Source of the DNA: CAZPNX01 sp964588285
GTDB lineage: Bacteria; Edwardsbacteria; AC1; EtOH8
Reading direction: 5' to 3'
DNA length: 48,475 nucleotides
NCBI GenBank assembly: GCA_964588285.1
Contig: CAZPNX010000018.1
Span: forward strand, 1 to 48,475
Shown one piece after another: positions 11,666-20,033 of this stretch. A program made the position numbers and the translations under genes. A model generated the notes under the pieces. The model saw only the letters and a list, made by a program, of their open reading frames with translations. It had not been told where the DNA came from and did no database searches. Position 1 is the first letter of the stretch. Every line of letters begins with the position of its first letter.

Positions 11666-13327
11666 CTATTGCTTACCGTTGCCGGCTTTGGCCAGCAGCG
11701 CCTGGTCTATGGTGACGTTATACTTCTGCCTCAATGCCGAGATCAGCTCCTGAAAGGCCGCCTCCTCCTTGGACTGCCTGAGGCGGGAAAGGATCTCGTT
11801 GCGCGTTTGTTCATAGGTCCTCTGGGCTCCCGGCTCCCGTTTGGAGACCTTCATCACCGCAAAACCGTCGCGGCAGGCGAAGGGGCGGGAGATCTGATTC
11901 AAGGGCATGGCGAAGGCCCGGGCGGCCGCTTCCGGGTTGTCCGTATCCTTGGGATTCAGCATCTGCAGGGCGCCGCCGGTGCTCTTGGTCCAGTCGATGG
12001 AACGCTCCCGGGCCAGGGTGGCGAAGTCGGCCCCCTGGCTCAACAGTCTATAGACCTCCTCGGCCTCGGGTCTGGTTTTGACCACGATGATGTGCATCAG
12101 GGCCCGCGGCGCCTGATAGAACTCCTTTTTATTCTTGCGATAGTATTCCTGGGCTTCGTTCTCATCCACCTCGCACTTGGGCTGCACCTGTTCCCGATAG
12201 ACCGCGCCCGCCAGCAGGTCGTTCCAAGCCCTTTCCATCTGCCTTTTGACCTGGGGCTGGCGGTCCAGGCCCCGGGCCTTGGCCCTCTTCAGTAGAAACT
12301 CGTTGGTCAACAGGGCGTCGACCTGCTTTTCGAACATCGGCCGATTGTTCAGGTCGACCATGCCGTTCATCAGCTTTTTGGCCTGCTCGAAGAACTGCCC
12401 CACTGTCCATGAGCCGCCGTTGTACTTGACCAGCACCATCTTCAGCTCCTCGGAAGAAAGCTGGGGCAGGACCGGGGGCATGCCGGGCACCACCGGCTGC
12501 TGTTTGGCGGCAATGGCGGACAGGGACTTTTCCTGGATCTTGATGCCGGCCTGTTTTTGGAGGGCTTTAAGATATTTGGTGGTCAATTCTCTGGGCTTGG
12601 TCTGGGACAGCTGCTGGGTTATCCTCTCCCTCATCTGCTCCAGCGGCTGCAGTTCGGCCGGCCGCGTCGAATCCAGCTTGATGATATGGAAGCCAAAGCT
12701 GGTCTCCACCGGATCGCTCACCTGGCCCGGCTTTAGGGCGAAGGCCGCCCGCTGGAAGTCGTCCACCATCCGGCCCCAGCCGAACCAACCCAGCGAGCCT
12801 CCCTGCTGGGCCGAGCCCGGATCCTGGGAGTGCTGTCTGGCCAGTTCCTCGAAAGATGCCCCCGACTTGAGCTTTGCCACCAAGTCCTTGGCCTCGGCTT
12901 CGGTTTTGACCAGGATATGGCTGGCCTTGACCTCGGTGCCCAATTTCTTGTAAAAACTACGTATCTCGGACTCGGTTGGTTTCGCCTTGTCGACGATTTC
13001 AATCTTGTACAGCTGGCCCAGGAGAATGTTCTTCTTCATGTCCTCGAATCTCTCCAGCAACTGCGGGTCCTGGCCGGTTCCCTTCTCCAGGGCGGCCAGC
13101 ACCAGCAGGCGCTGTTCCACCATCTGGTCCAGAAATTTTGCCTTGTTCTCCTGCAGGGCGGCCGAGTCGGCCAGGCCGGGCATGGGCCGATAGGCTTCCT
13201 CAAACTCGGCCAAGGTTATCTGCTGGTCACCGACCCTGGCCAGAACTTTACTCTCCCGGCCGCATGAAATGACGGTTCCGGCCGCCAGCAAGGATAGCAG
13301 GATGATCAGGCTTATCCTATAGGACAT
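11666..13327 (-). CDS. Large parvulin-type PPIase lipoprotein (two parvulin domains)
   Basis: The 553-residue protein has a lipoprotein signal ending VISC (Cys22). It is built as SurA_N (VLARVGDQQITLAEF), parvulin domain 1 (about 130-235: KASHILVKT, GGSLGWFGWG, GFHIIKL), a second helical segment with its own chaperone-like repeat (about 290-390) and parvulin domain 2 (about 400-510: ALMHIIVVKT, TGGALQML, GFAVMKV). So it looks like an internal duplication of a whole helical-arm plus parvulin unit. First gene of the run; a good Shine-Dalgarno AAGGAGG precedes ATG, and a candidate promoter lies at 13359-13387. Confidence 0.86.
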   Translation of the reverse strand: MSYRISLIILLSLLAAGTVISCGRESKVLARVGDQQITLAEFEEAYRPMPGLADSAALQENKAKFLDQMVEQRLLVLAALEKGTGQDPQLLERFEDMKKNILLGQLYKIEIVDKAKPTESEIRSFYKKLGTEVKASHILVKTEAEAKDLVAKLKSGASFEELARQHSQDPGSAQQGGSLGWFGWGRMVDDFQRAAFALKPGQVSDPVETSFGFHIIKLDSTRPAELQPLEQMRERITQQLSQTKPRELTTKYLKALQKQAGIKIQEKSLSAIAAKQQPVVPGMPPVLPQLSSEELKMVLVKYNGGSWTVGQFFEQAKKLMNGMVDLNNRPMFEKQVDALLTNEFLLKRAKARGLDRQPQVKRQMERAWNDLLAGAVYREQVQPKCEVDENEAQEYYRKNKKEFYQAPRALMHIIVVKTRPEAEEVYRLLSQGADFATLARERSIDWTKSTGGALQMLNPKDTDNPEAAARAFAMPLNQISRPFACRDGFAVMKVSKREPGAQRTYEQTRNEILSRLRQSKEEAAFQELISALRQKYNVTIDQALLAKAGNGKQ

Positions 13328-13358
13328 AGGGCCTCCTTATTGAATGGTGTATCTTATC

Positions 13359-13387
13359 AGTTTATCACATTTTTACATGCTTTGCAA
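13359..13387 (-). promoter_or_regulatory. Candidate sigma70-type promoter of the PPIase run
   Basis: On the minus strand, TTGCAA (13387-13382) and TAAACT (13364-13359) are separated by 17 bp, about 30 bp upstream of the first PPIase start. Match judged by eye only. Confidence 0.4.
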
Positions 13388-13462
13388 CTCCATTCGGCAA
13401 TGTTTTCATGGCCTAGATCGACTTAACCCTGATCCCTTTAATCAAAATTGCCCCTCGCCTTG

Positions 13463-13491
13463 TTGACTTGGAACATAATTAGTATTATATT
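13463..13491 (+). promoter_or_regulatory. Candidate promoter of the C25 protease, possibly leaderless
   Basis: TTGACT (13463-13468), 17 bp, TATATT (13486-13491). The ATG at 13498 is only 7 nt past the -10 box, so transcription would begin at or next to the start codon; no Shine-Dalgarno is present. A less well-spaced TATTAT at 13483 is an alternative. Confidence 0.4.
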
Positions 13492-13497
13492 TATGGC

Positions 13498-16095
13498 ATG
13501 AATTCGCATCTTTCCCCAAAAACGAGCTTGGCCTTATCCCTGGTGATGGCGACTGCCTTAAGCGCCAATGCTTCGCCAAAGCTGACTTCCTATTGGGTGG
13601 ACTATAACACCTTGGATATCATCGTCGAGATTCCGGAACGGTCGCTGGAAATCCTTACGGCCGGCGATCTTTACGGCCGTCCGGGCCAGGGATTCGTCCG
13701 GCTGGAGCTGCCGGGATGCGCCCAGTCCGCCCCCCCGGGAAGCCCCTCGCTTCCTTTCGTTACCGCGGTAATCGACGCTCCTTTGGGGGCCGAGATGCAG
13801 ATCTCGGTTGACCCCGGCCCCTATCTTGAGAGCACCTCCCCGGCACCGGTGATGCCGGCTCTGGCGCCCGCCCCCAAACAGCCGGATTTTATCCCCAGCT
13901 TCGCCGTCGACCCGAAAATTTACTCGGCCGACGTTTTTTACCCCGAAAACCTCGGAAGGCTCTACGATGCCTCGGTTGCCGGCGGCCTGGCCCGGGGCCA
14001 CCGCCTGGTGGCCGTCAACCTTTACCCGATTCAATACAATCCGGCCTCCAGAACCATCCGCAGCTATTCCCGCCTCACCGCCAGAGTTGAATTTCGCCAT
14101 TCCGGATTGACGGCCGCCTCGGCTTCGATCGAAAAAAATTATTCCCCGGCCTGGGAGGAGATGATCCGGCGCCTCTGCTTTGCTCCGTCTCCGGATAAAA
14201 ATTTTCCTCAAAAATCTGCTGATATTTTCTACGATATATTTTATGGCTCCAGCTTCCAAACCGCGGCCCAACGCCTGGCCCATTGGAAATCCCGCCTGGG
14301 TTTCAAAGTCAGGCTGACCGATGCCGGCGGCTGGACGGCACAGGCCCTGAGAGACTCTGTCCGGCTGCGCCTGCCTCTGGCCACCTATGTCCTGCTGCTG
14401 TCGGATCCTAATGCCCCCGGAGCGGACTCCCTTCCCCCCTCGGCCCTGTCATACACTGGAGGCTTCCGCACCGACCTCTACTATTCCGAAATCGATGGGT
14501 CCGGCTACCTGCCCGACCTGTTTCTCGGCCGTCTATCGGTAAAGAATGCGGCCGAGGCCGAGGCCGCCGTCGACAAGATTATTTCCTACGAAATGGGGTA
14601 TTTCGGGGCGGCCGGCACCGACTGGCTAAAGAAGGCTTTGTTCATCGCCGGGTATGACCCCTCCTTCCAGTGGCTGGGCCGCTCCACCAACCGCTACTGC
14701 CACGATATCCTGAGGCGTCAGGGCTATTCTGTGGTGGACACCCTGGTGATGGCCAGCGGCGAGGAGCAGGGACGCATTGTCGACCGTTTGAATCAGGGCC
14801 GGGCTTGGGCCGTTTATACCGCCCACGGCAGCCCGACCGCCTGGAGCATCGGCGGTTCTTCTAACTTTACCGTGGACGAGGTCGTTTCTCAGGTTCAGAA
14901 TTCCGGCATGCCGGCCATGGTTTCCGGCCATTGCTGCCAGAGCAATAATTTTATGTACAGTTACAGCGACTGCTTCGGCGAGGTCTGGCCCAAACTTGAG
15001 GGTCGCGGCGGCCTCGCCTATTTCGGCTCGGTGCCTTTGACTTATTGGGACGAGGACGACTGGCTGCAGAGGCGTTACTTCGACGTCATCTACGACAGCG
15101 TCCCCGGTTTGCCTGGTCTGGGACTGCTGGAGCCGGGCCGCTACACCCAGTACGGGCTCTATTGGATCGACCTCAACACCTCCACCTCTCTCAAGCAGTA
15201 CTATTTCGAAGCCTACCATCTGTTGGGAGACCCTTCGGCGGCCATCTGGACCGGCGTTCCCGGAAGTCTGATAGTTTCCCATTCCCAAGTTGTCACCGCA
15301 CGCACCGATTCCCTGGCCGTCTTCGTCCGCGACAGCGCCTCGGGCCAGCCGGTGGCCGGAGCCCTGGCCTGTATTTGGTCTCGGGCCAACCCGGCCCGGC
15401 ACCGCACCGGATTCACCGGCAGCGACGGGTACATTGCCCTCCCGTTGGACTCAATGATATTGGGCGACACCCTGTTGGTGACCGTCGCCTTCCAGAAACG
15501 CCGTCCCTACCTGTCGCAAACACTGGTCATGGCCAAGCTCAACGTCCTCCTCTCCAGCCGCTCGATTGTGGTCAACGTCCCCACCCGGATAACGATGCGG
15601 GTAACCGATCCCGACTCCGGCGATGCCCCGGTCTGTTCGCTGGATATCTACGCTTCGTATAACGATGCCCAGCCCGGCCAGGTGGGCCAGACAGACGCCG
15701 ATGGCCGGGTAGTTTTTACCCTGAATCCCTCTGCCGGGGGCTATGTCGCTTTGGCCGGCCGCCGCCAAGGCCGGGAGATGTTCCGGGATACCATCCGGGT
15801 ATTGGCGCCCGAGGGCTTCCGTATCGCCCGGACCTATCCCAATCCCTCGCTCGGCGCGGTAGCGGTGGATTTCGAGGTCCCCCGCAGCAGCCGGGTCGAA
15901 ATCCGCGCCTACAATGTGGCCGGCCAGCTGGTGGGAACGGTCTATACCGGCAGCCTGCCCACCGGTTATCACCGCTTTACCTGGAACGGATGCAACCAAA
16001 AAGGCCGGCGCTTGTCCAGCGGCCTTTATTTCTTGTCGCTGGCTGTCGAGGGCGAAAGCAGGATGTCTTCCAAGCGGATAGTCCTTCTGCGCTAA
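13498..16095 (+). CDS. Secreted gingipain-like C25 cysteine protease with FlgD/T9SS-type C-terminal domain
   Basis: The 865-residue protein has a signal peptide (hydrophobic run about 9-25, ANA before SPKL). A gingipain propeptide-like region (about 30-230) is followed by the caspase-like C25 catalytic domain (about 235-590), with His in VYTAHGS (H443) and Cys in SGHCCQ (C479/C480). Two Ig-like or carboxypeptidase-regulatory-like beta domains follow (about 600-775). The last 85 residues (TYPNPSLGAVAVDFEV...GYHRFTWNG...SGLYFLSL) are the FlgD-Ig/Por-sorting type of domain seen on proteins exported by the type IX system or anchored at the surface. Likely an extracellular protease. Whether a T9SS exists cannot be judged here. 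Confidence 0.85.
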   Translation: MNSHLSPKTSLALSLVMATALSANASPKLTSYWVDYNTLDIIVEIPERSLEILTAGDLYGRPGQGFVRLELPGCAQSAPPGSPSLPFVTAVIDAPLGAEMQISVDPGPYLESTSPAPVMPALAPAPKQPDFIPSFAVDPKIYSADVFYPENLGRLYDASVAGGLARGHRLVAVNLYPIQYNPASRTIRSYSRLTARVEFRHSGLTAASASIEKNYSPAWEEMIRRLCFAPSPDKNFPQKSADIFYDIFYGSSFQTAAQRLAHWKSRLGFKVRLTDAGGWTAQALRDSVRLRLPLATYVLLLSDPNAPGADSLPPSALSYTGGFRTDLYYSEIDGSGYLPDLFLGRLSVKNAAEAEAAVDKIISYEMGYFGAAGTDWLKKALFIAGYDPSFQWLGRSTNRYCHDILRRQGYSVVDTLVMASGEEQGRIVDRLNQGRAWAVYTAHGSPTAWSIGGSSNFTVDEVVSQVQNSGMPAMVSGHCCQSNNFMYSYSDCFGEVWPKLEGRGGLAYFGSVPLTYWDEDDWLQRRYFDVIYDSVPGLPGLGLLEPGRYTQYGLYWIDLNTSTSLKQYYFEAYHLLGDPSAAIWTGVPGSLIVSHSQVVTARTDSLAVFVRDSASGQPVAGALACIWSRANPARHRTGFTGSDGYIALPLDSMILGDTLLVTVAFQKRRPYLSQTLVMAKLNVLLSSRSIVVNVPTRITMRVTDPDSGDAPVCSLDIYASYNDAQPGQVGQTDADGRVVFTLNPSAGGYVALAGRRQGREMFRDTIRVLAPEGFRIARTYPNPSLGAVAVDFEVPRSSRVEIRAYNVAGQLVGTVYTGSLPTGYHRFTWNGCNQKGRRLSSGLYFLSLAVEGESRMSSKRIVLLR

Positions 16096-16110
16096 ACTGT
16101 GCTTAAAAAG

Positions 16111-16138
16111 AAAACCCGGCTCGATCGAGCCGGGTTTT
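16111..16138. terminator. Bidirectional rho-independent terminator
   Basis: A perfect 28-bp palindrome: A4-CCCGGCTCGA (16111-16124) and its complement (16125-16138), with A tract on one side and T tract on the other. It sits between the convergent C25 gene (+) and zinc peptidase (-). Confidence 0.88.
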
Positions 16139-16188
16139 TTCATCCATCGCCGGCCCGGCAGCTTCAGCCGAACCGGTCTTTTCTGCGG

Positions 16189-17784
16189 CTATCCTTCCAG
16201 ATACTTCAAGGAAAATCTCTCTCCGCTGATTCTCTCGAAAAGCTCCAAAAAGGGTTGCCTCCCCGAAGGCTCCATCACCTCTTTTCTGATGAATTTCCCG
16301 AAAGCCTCGGGTTTATCCATGATGTCGCCCGCCCGGTGCCTTCGGCAGAAGATCTGTTTCAGCATCCGATTGGTCAGGTCACCCAGAAAGTAGTTGTGCA
16401 GATAGATGGGGTGGGTGGTGTGATGGATGCGGAACCCCCAGGTCGGCTGTCCGGCATGGGGCTTTTCATCCAGGATGTCCCGGTTGACCTGCCAGTAGAG
16501 GTGGTTGATGTCGTCAAGGGTTTTTAGCTCCCGGCGATAGAGCTCCTGATCGAAGATGATGCTGCTCATGGCGGCAAAGGCGTTGGCCCGGTGATAGGAC
16601 TTCAGCCGGACGAATCCGGCCTCTATCTTTTTCAAATCGCCTTTTAAAAAACGGCGGTAGAAAGTCCGGTGATACTGTAAGTCTGCGAAAAGATTGGCCA
16701 CTCCCTCGGCGACAATGCCGGAGACGCCCATGTTCAACATGATCTCTCCTGGATCCAGCGAAAAGGAGTGGACTGCGTGTCCGGTCTCGTGCAGCAACAC
16801 CCCCAGCTCCTGGTAGCGCCCCTCGACGTTGGCCAGCACCCGGCTGTCCCGGCCCTGCTCGATGGTGAAGTTGTAGCCCCATTCCGACTTGTGGCGCCTG
16901 GGATAGATGTCGAAGGTGATGTCGCACCGGTCAAGGTCGAAACCCATCGATAAAAACAAGTCCCTCACCGGTTCGTAAAATTTTGCCATGTCCACCGTGG
17001 CCTTCATCTGCGGCGCCAGCTTGGCCTCAAGGTAGCCGCTGTCCCAGGGCATCACCCGCTCATCCTTGAGAAATCTCCGTCCCAAAGCCGCATTGACTTC
17101 GTTTCTTAAGTGACGCAGCTTGGCGGCCTGCCGGCTCCAGCCATCAAACACCCGGGGAGAAAGCTCGTCCCTCTCCAGACGGTATTCCACGAAATCCTTG
17201 GATTTATATAGGCGGGCGAAATCCCGGCGCATCTTTATCAGCTCCAGAAATCCGGCCCTAACCAGCGGCAGGTTGACCTGGGCCCTGGCCAGAAAAACCC
17301 TCTTCCTCAGGTTCCTGTCCGGGCTGGAACGCAGCACTTGGGCGATCTCGGTGGATCTTATCTCCCGGCCGTCAATCCGGGGTCGGTGGTTGTTGAGAAG
17401 CTGGCTGAGCTCGGTGGTTTTGGCCCTTATCCGATCGTCAAGCCTATTCAGCTTATCCGAAAGGTGAAACGGCCTGAAGTGATGGTGCAGGATGGTCACC
17501 CGGCGCCGGTCCAGCGGATCCAGATCCCGCTCCAGCAGGCCGAGCACCGTTCGGTAGTTTCGCTTGTCCTTGAGCACCGACGTATACTCCCGCTCGGCCT
17601 GGTTCACCCCGAAGTCGAAGCCGGTAGTGTACTGCACCCATTCCAGCCGGGCCAGACGGACGTTTAGGCGCTCTAGTTCAGTGGCTATGGCCTTGGCTTT
17701 TTCCAAGGGCGATTCAAAGTTGCTCTTTATGGTAATGGTTCCTTTTGTCCGGCGGTTGATTCGGCCGGTGTCATATGCTATCAT
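16189..17784 (-). CDS. M2/M3-like zinc peptidase (clan MA)
   Basis: The 531-residue, mostly helical, soluble protein has the zinc site H332-E-T-G-H336 in LLHETGHAVHSF. A Glu in IVAEGVANLF (E360) lies 24 residues after the second His, the ACE (M2) spacing, while M3 oligopeptidases have about 25. A YHRANAF...HHTTHPIYLHNYFLGD stretch gives the substrate-side His/Tyr residues typical of M2/M3 enzymes. No signal peptide, so probably a cytosolic oligopeptidase. The start ATG 17784 is 6 bp from the divergent PAP2 start, which leaves almost no room for two promoters; a later start is possible but no Met follows soon. Confidence 0.75.
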   Translation of the reverse strand: MIAYDTGRINRRTKGTITIKSNFESPLEKAKAIATELERLNVRLARLEWVQYTTGFDFGVNQAEREYTSVLKDKRNYRTVLGLLERDLDPLDRRRVTILHHHFRPFHLSDKLNRLDDRIRAKTTELSQLLNNHRPRIDGREIRSTEIAQVLRSSPDRNLRKRVFLARAQVNLPLVRAGFLELIKMRRDFARLYKSKDFVEYRLERDELSPRVFDGWSRQAAKLRHLRNEVNAALGRRFLKDERVMPWDSGYLEAKLAPQMKATVDMAKFYEPVRDLFLSMGFDLDRCDITFDIYPRRHKSEWGYNFTIEQGRDSRVLANVEGRYQELGVLLHETGHAVHSFSLDPGEIMLNMGVSGIVAEGVANLFADLQYHRTFYRRFLKGDLKKIEAGFVRLKSYHRANAFAAMSSIIFDQELYRRELKTLDDINHLYWQVNRDILDEKPHAGQPTWGFRIHHTTHPIYLHNYFLGDLTNRMLKQIFCRRHRAGDIMDKPEAFGKFIRKEVMEPSGRQPFLELFERISGERFSLKYLEG

Positions 17785-17790
17785 ATATCT

Positions 17791-18660
17791 ATGGTTTCAA
17801 TCAAGCTGAAAAAGGTAGAGTGGCTCTATCTTTTCTTTCTTCTGGGCCTGAGCTTACTGACCGTTCTCAATATACCCCGTCTGCCACAATGGCCGCAGGT
17901 TCTTTTTATCTACGGCTTGACGCTTTCTTCATATCTTTTGATCGTCCTCCTGGACACCCGCTGGCCTTATAAATTCTTTGAACTGTTGCGGCGCTGGGCC
18001 CCCTACGCCGGCATACTCCCGGTGTTCCAGAGCCTGGGCTACATCACCCACAACCTAAGGCCGGATCTGGACGCCTATCTGATCGCCATCGACCACCGGC
18101 TGTTCGGGGTGCATCCCACCGTCTGGCTGGAGAGTCACACCCATCCCCTTTTTGTTGACCTCCTATCTCTGGCCTATTCCAGCTACTACTTCCTGCCGGT
18201 GATTCTGGCTCTGTTTCTCCATTTCGACCGCAAGCACCACGAGGTGGAGCACCTGCTGTTGGCGGTGACCATCGGCTTCTTCCTGTCATATATCGGCTAC
18301 CTGCTGGTGCCGGCCATCGGCCCCCGCTTCACCCTGGTTCAGTCGCAGGCCGGCCCGGTCAAGGGATGGCTGTGGGCCAACCAGATCCTGGACGTGCTCA
18401 ACGCCGGCGAGTTCAATAAAAGGGACTGCTTCCCCTCGGGCCACACCGGCATCACCCTGATCGTCCTCTACTACGCCCACGCCCACCATAAAAAGCTGTT
18501 CGCCTTCCTGCTTCCTGTCGGAGTTCTGCTGATCATGGCCACGGTCTTCCTGCGGCTGCATTATGTCATCGACGTCATGGCCGGCTTCGCCTTGGCCGCC
18601 TTGGCCATTTTGATAGCCGAGATCTGGAACCCACATTTTCTGAGGATGCCTCCGGCATAA
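17791..18660 (+). CDS. PAP2-superfamily membrane phosphatase/phosphotransferase
   Basis: The 289-residue protein has about six membrane helices. The PAP2 motifs are FPSGHTG (motif 2, catalytic His) and VFLRLHYVIDVMAG (motif 3, with the His-x4-Asp dyad). Motif 1 is weak, around VPAIGPRFT. The layout with long N-terminal helices resembles the PAP2_3/inositol-phosphoceramide-synthase-like branch, so it may dephosphorylate or transfer lipid phosphate head groups at the inner membrane. It is followed 5 bp later by a TPR gene on the same strand. Confidence 0.82.
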   Translation: MVSIKLKKVEWLYLFFLLGLSLLTVLNIPRLPQWPQVLFIYGLTLSSYLLIVLLDTRWPYKFFELLRRWAPYAGILPVFQSLGYITHNLRPDLDAYLIAIDHRLFGVHPTVWLESHTHPLFVDLLSLAYSSYYFLPVILALFLHFDRKHHEVEHLLLAVTIGFFLSYIGYLLVPAIGPRFTLVQSQAGPVKGWLWANQILDVLNAGEFNKRDCFPSGHTGITLIVLYYAHAHHKKLFAFLLPVGVLLIMATVFLRLHYVIDVMAGFALAALAILIAEIWNPHFLRMPPA

Positions 18661-18665
18661 AGACT

Positions 18666-19979
18666 ATGCCCATCGCCCGCTTCCGAAGCCTTCCTCGACG
18701 CTCCAAAGAACAACCCTGGATCGAACTCGGCAAAGACCAAACTGGACTTTCGTTCCATCCCTACCATCTTTTGCGTCGCAAAGCCGGGATTCTCGAGTTC
18801 CTGGGCTGTTGGCAGCAGTCCCTTGATATCTACACACTAAACCGGTCGGCTGTCTCCGACCCCAAGCTGGTCTACCAGACCCAAGTGGATATAGCCACCT
18901 GCCTTCACAGCCTGGGGAAGTTCGACCTGGCCCTTGGACTTCTCAGGGAGGCCGTCGAATATTATACTCGCGCCGGCGACAACGCCGGCCTTACCCACGC
19001 CCTCCTCAAGCAGGGCAATGCCCATTACGTGATGGGGGAATTCGGCCCGGCCCGAGATTGCTACCTTCGGGCCATCGACCTCAGCCTGGCCGACGGCAAC
19101 CGCGTCAGTCTCTCCTCCGCTTACGGAAATCTAGGCAATATATACTATTTCACCGACAACCTGGATGAAGCTCTGTTTTACTACGAGAAAGACCTGGAGA
19201 TATCACAGCATCTTGAGAATAAGAAGTGCCTGGTGGCCTGTTTAGGCAACATCGGAGGCATATACTATTCACGCGGACTTTACCCGAAAGCCCTGAAATG
19301 GTTCCAGAAGGAACTCCGCCTCTGCGCCGAGATAGGCGACCTTCCGTCCCTGGGCATGACCAAATTCACCATCGGCGAGGTGCTGAGGAAGATGGGCGAG
19401 CTAAGCCAAAGCCTGTCCTGCTTGGAGGAGGCCATGGAGATCTTCAGGCGTCTGGGGGACAGAAAAGGCATGGCCCACGTCCTGTCATCCTTTTCCGAGA
19501 TAAATGCCGAAGCGGGCAGGTTTCAACTGGCGCTGAAGCAGAACGCCGAAGCCTGTGCCATCTTCCGCGAAAAGAAGATTACCTACTACTTGGGATTCTA
19601 CCTATGCTCTCGGGCGGAGCTTCTAATGTCGTCGGGATGCTATGAAACCGTGGAGCCTTTGCTGGACGAAGCCGAGGGCATAGGAAGGCAGATCGGCAGC
19701 TGTGAGATCCTGTTTAACGTGGGGATAGCCAGGGCCAAGGCGGCGGCGCAGCGCAGTACGGACGAGGCAAGGATGATGCTGGAGGCCATGCTTAAGGATG
19801 AACAGCCGGACGAGGAAACAGCCTTGGTCTGTTTCGAGTTATTCAAGCTGACGAAAAGGGAGGACCACCGCACCCGGGCCTTAAAGCTTTACCAGAAGCT
19901 TTACCGCGCCACCGAGGCTCTGGAGTTCAGAAGCTTTATCGAACGTCTTACTGCTCAATCCGAACGGGACAGAGACTGA
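18666..19979 (+). CDS. TPR-repeat protein
   Basis: The 437-residue protein has no signal peptide. From about residue 75 to 330 it is a run of 40-residue TPR units of the Rapsyn/LGN-like (TPR_12) kind, for example AYGNLGNIYYFTDNLDEALFYYEKDLEI and LGNIGGIYYSRGLYPKALKWF. The C-terminal quarter is helical without clear repeats. No enzymatic domain is seen. It is paralogous in style to the genes at 25876, 27343 and 47588. Probably a cytosolic protein-interaction scaffold. It ends right before a strong terminator. Confidence 0.82.
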   Translation: MPIARFRSLPRRSKEQPWIELGKDQTGLSFHPYHLLRRKAGILEFLGCWQQSLDIYTLNRSAVSDPKLVYQTQVDIATCLHSLGKFDLALGLLREAVEYYTRAGDNAGLTHALLKQGNAHYVMGEFGPARDCYLRAIDLSLADGNRVSLSSAYGNLGNIYYFTDNLDEALFYYEKDLEISQHLENKKCLVACLGNIGGIYYSRGLYPKALKWFQKELRLCAEIGDLPSLGMTKFTIGEVLRKMGELSQSLSCLEEAMEIFRRLGDRKGMAHVLSSFSEINAEAGRFQLALKQNAEACAIFREKKITYYLGFYLCSRAELLMSSGCYETVEPLLDEAEGIGRQIGSCEILFNVGIARAKAAAQRSTDEARMMLEAMLKDEQPDEETALVCFELFKLTKREDHRTRALKLYQKLYRATEALEFRSFIERLTAQSERDRD

Positions 19980-19981
19980 AG

Positions 19982-20019
19982 AAAGATTATGGCCGGGCTT
20001 TCGTCCGGCCATAATCTTT
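19982..20019. terminator. Bidirectional rho-independent terminator
   Basis: A perfect 15-bp stem (19982-19996 with 20005-20019), GC-rich at the loop end and A/T-rich at the base, with an 8-nt loop. It lies between the convergent TPR (+) and GNAT (-) genes. Confidence 0.85.
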
Positions 20020-20033
20020 ATGCCTTCCCTATA

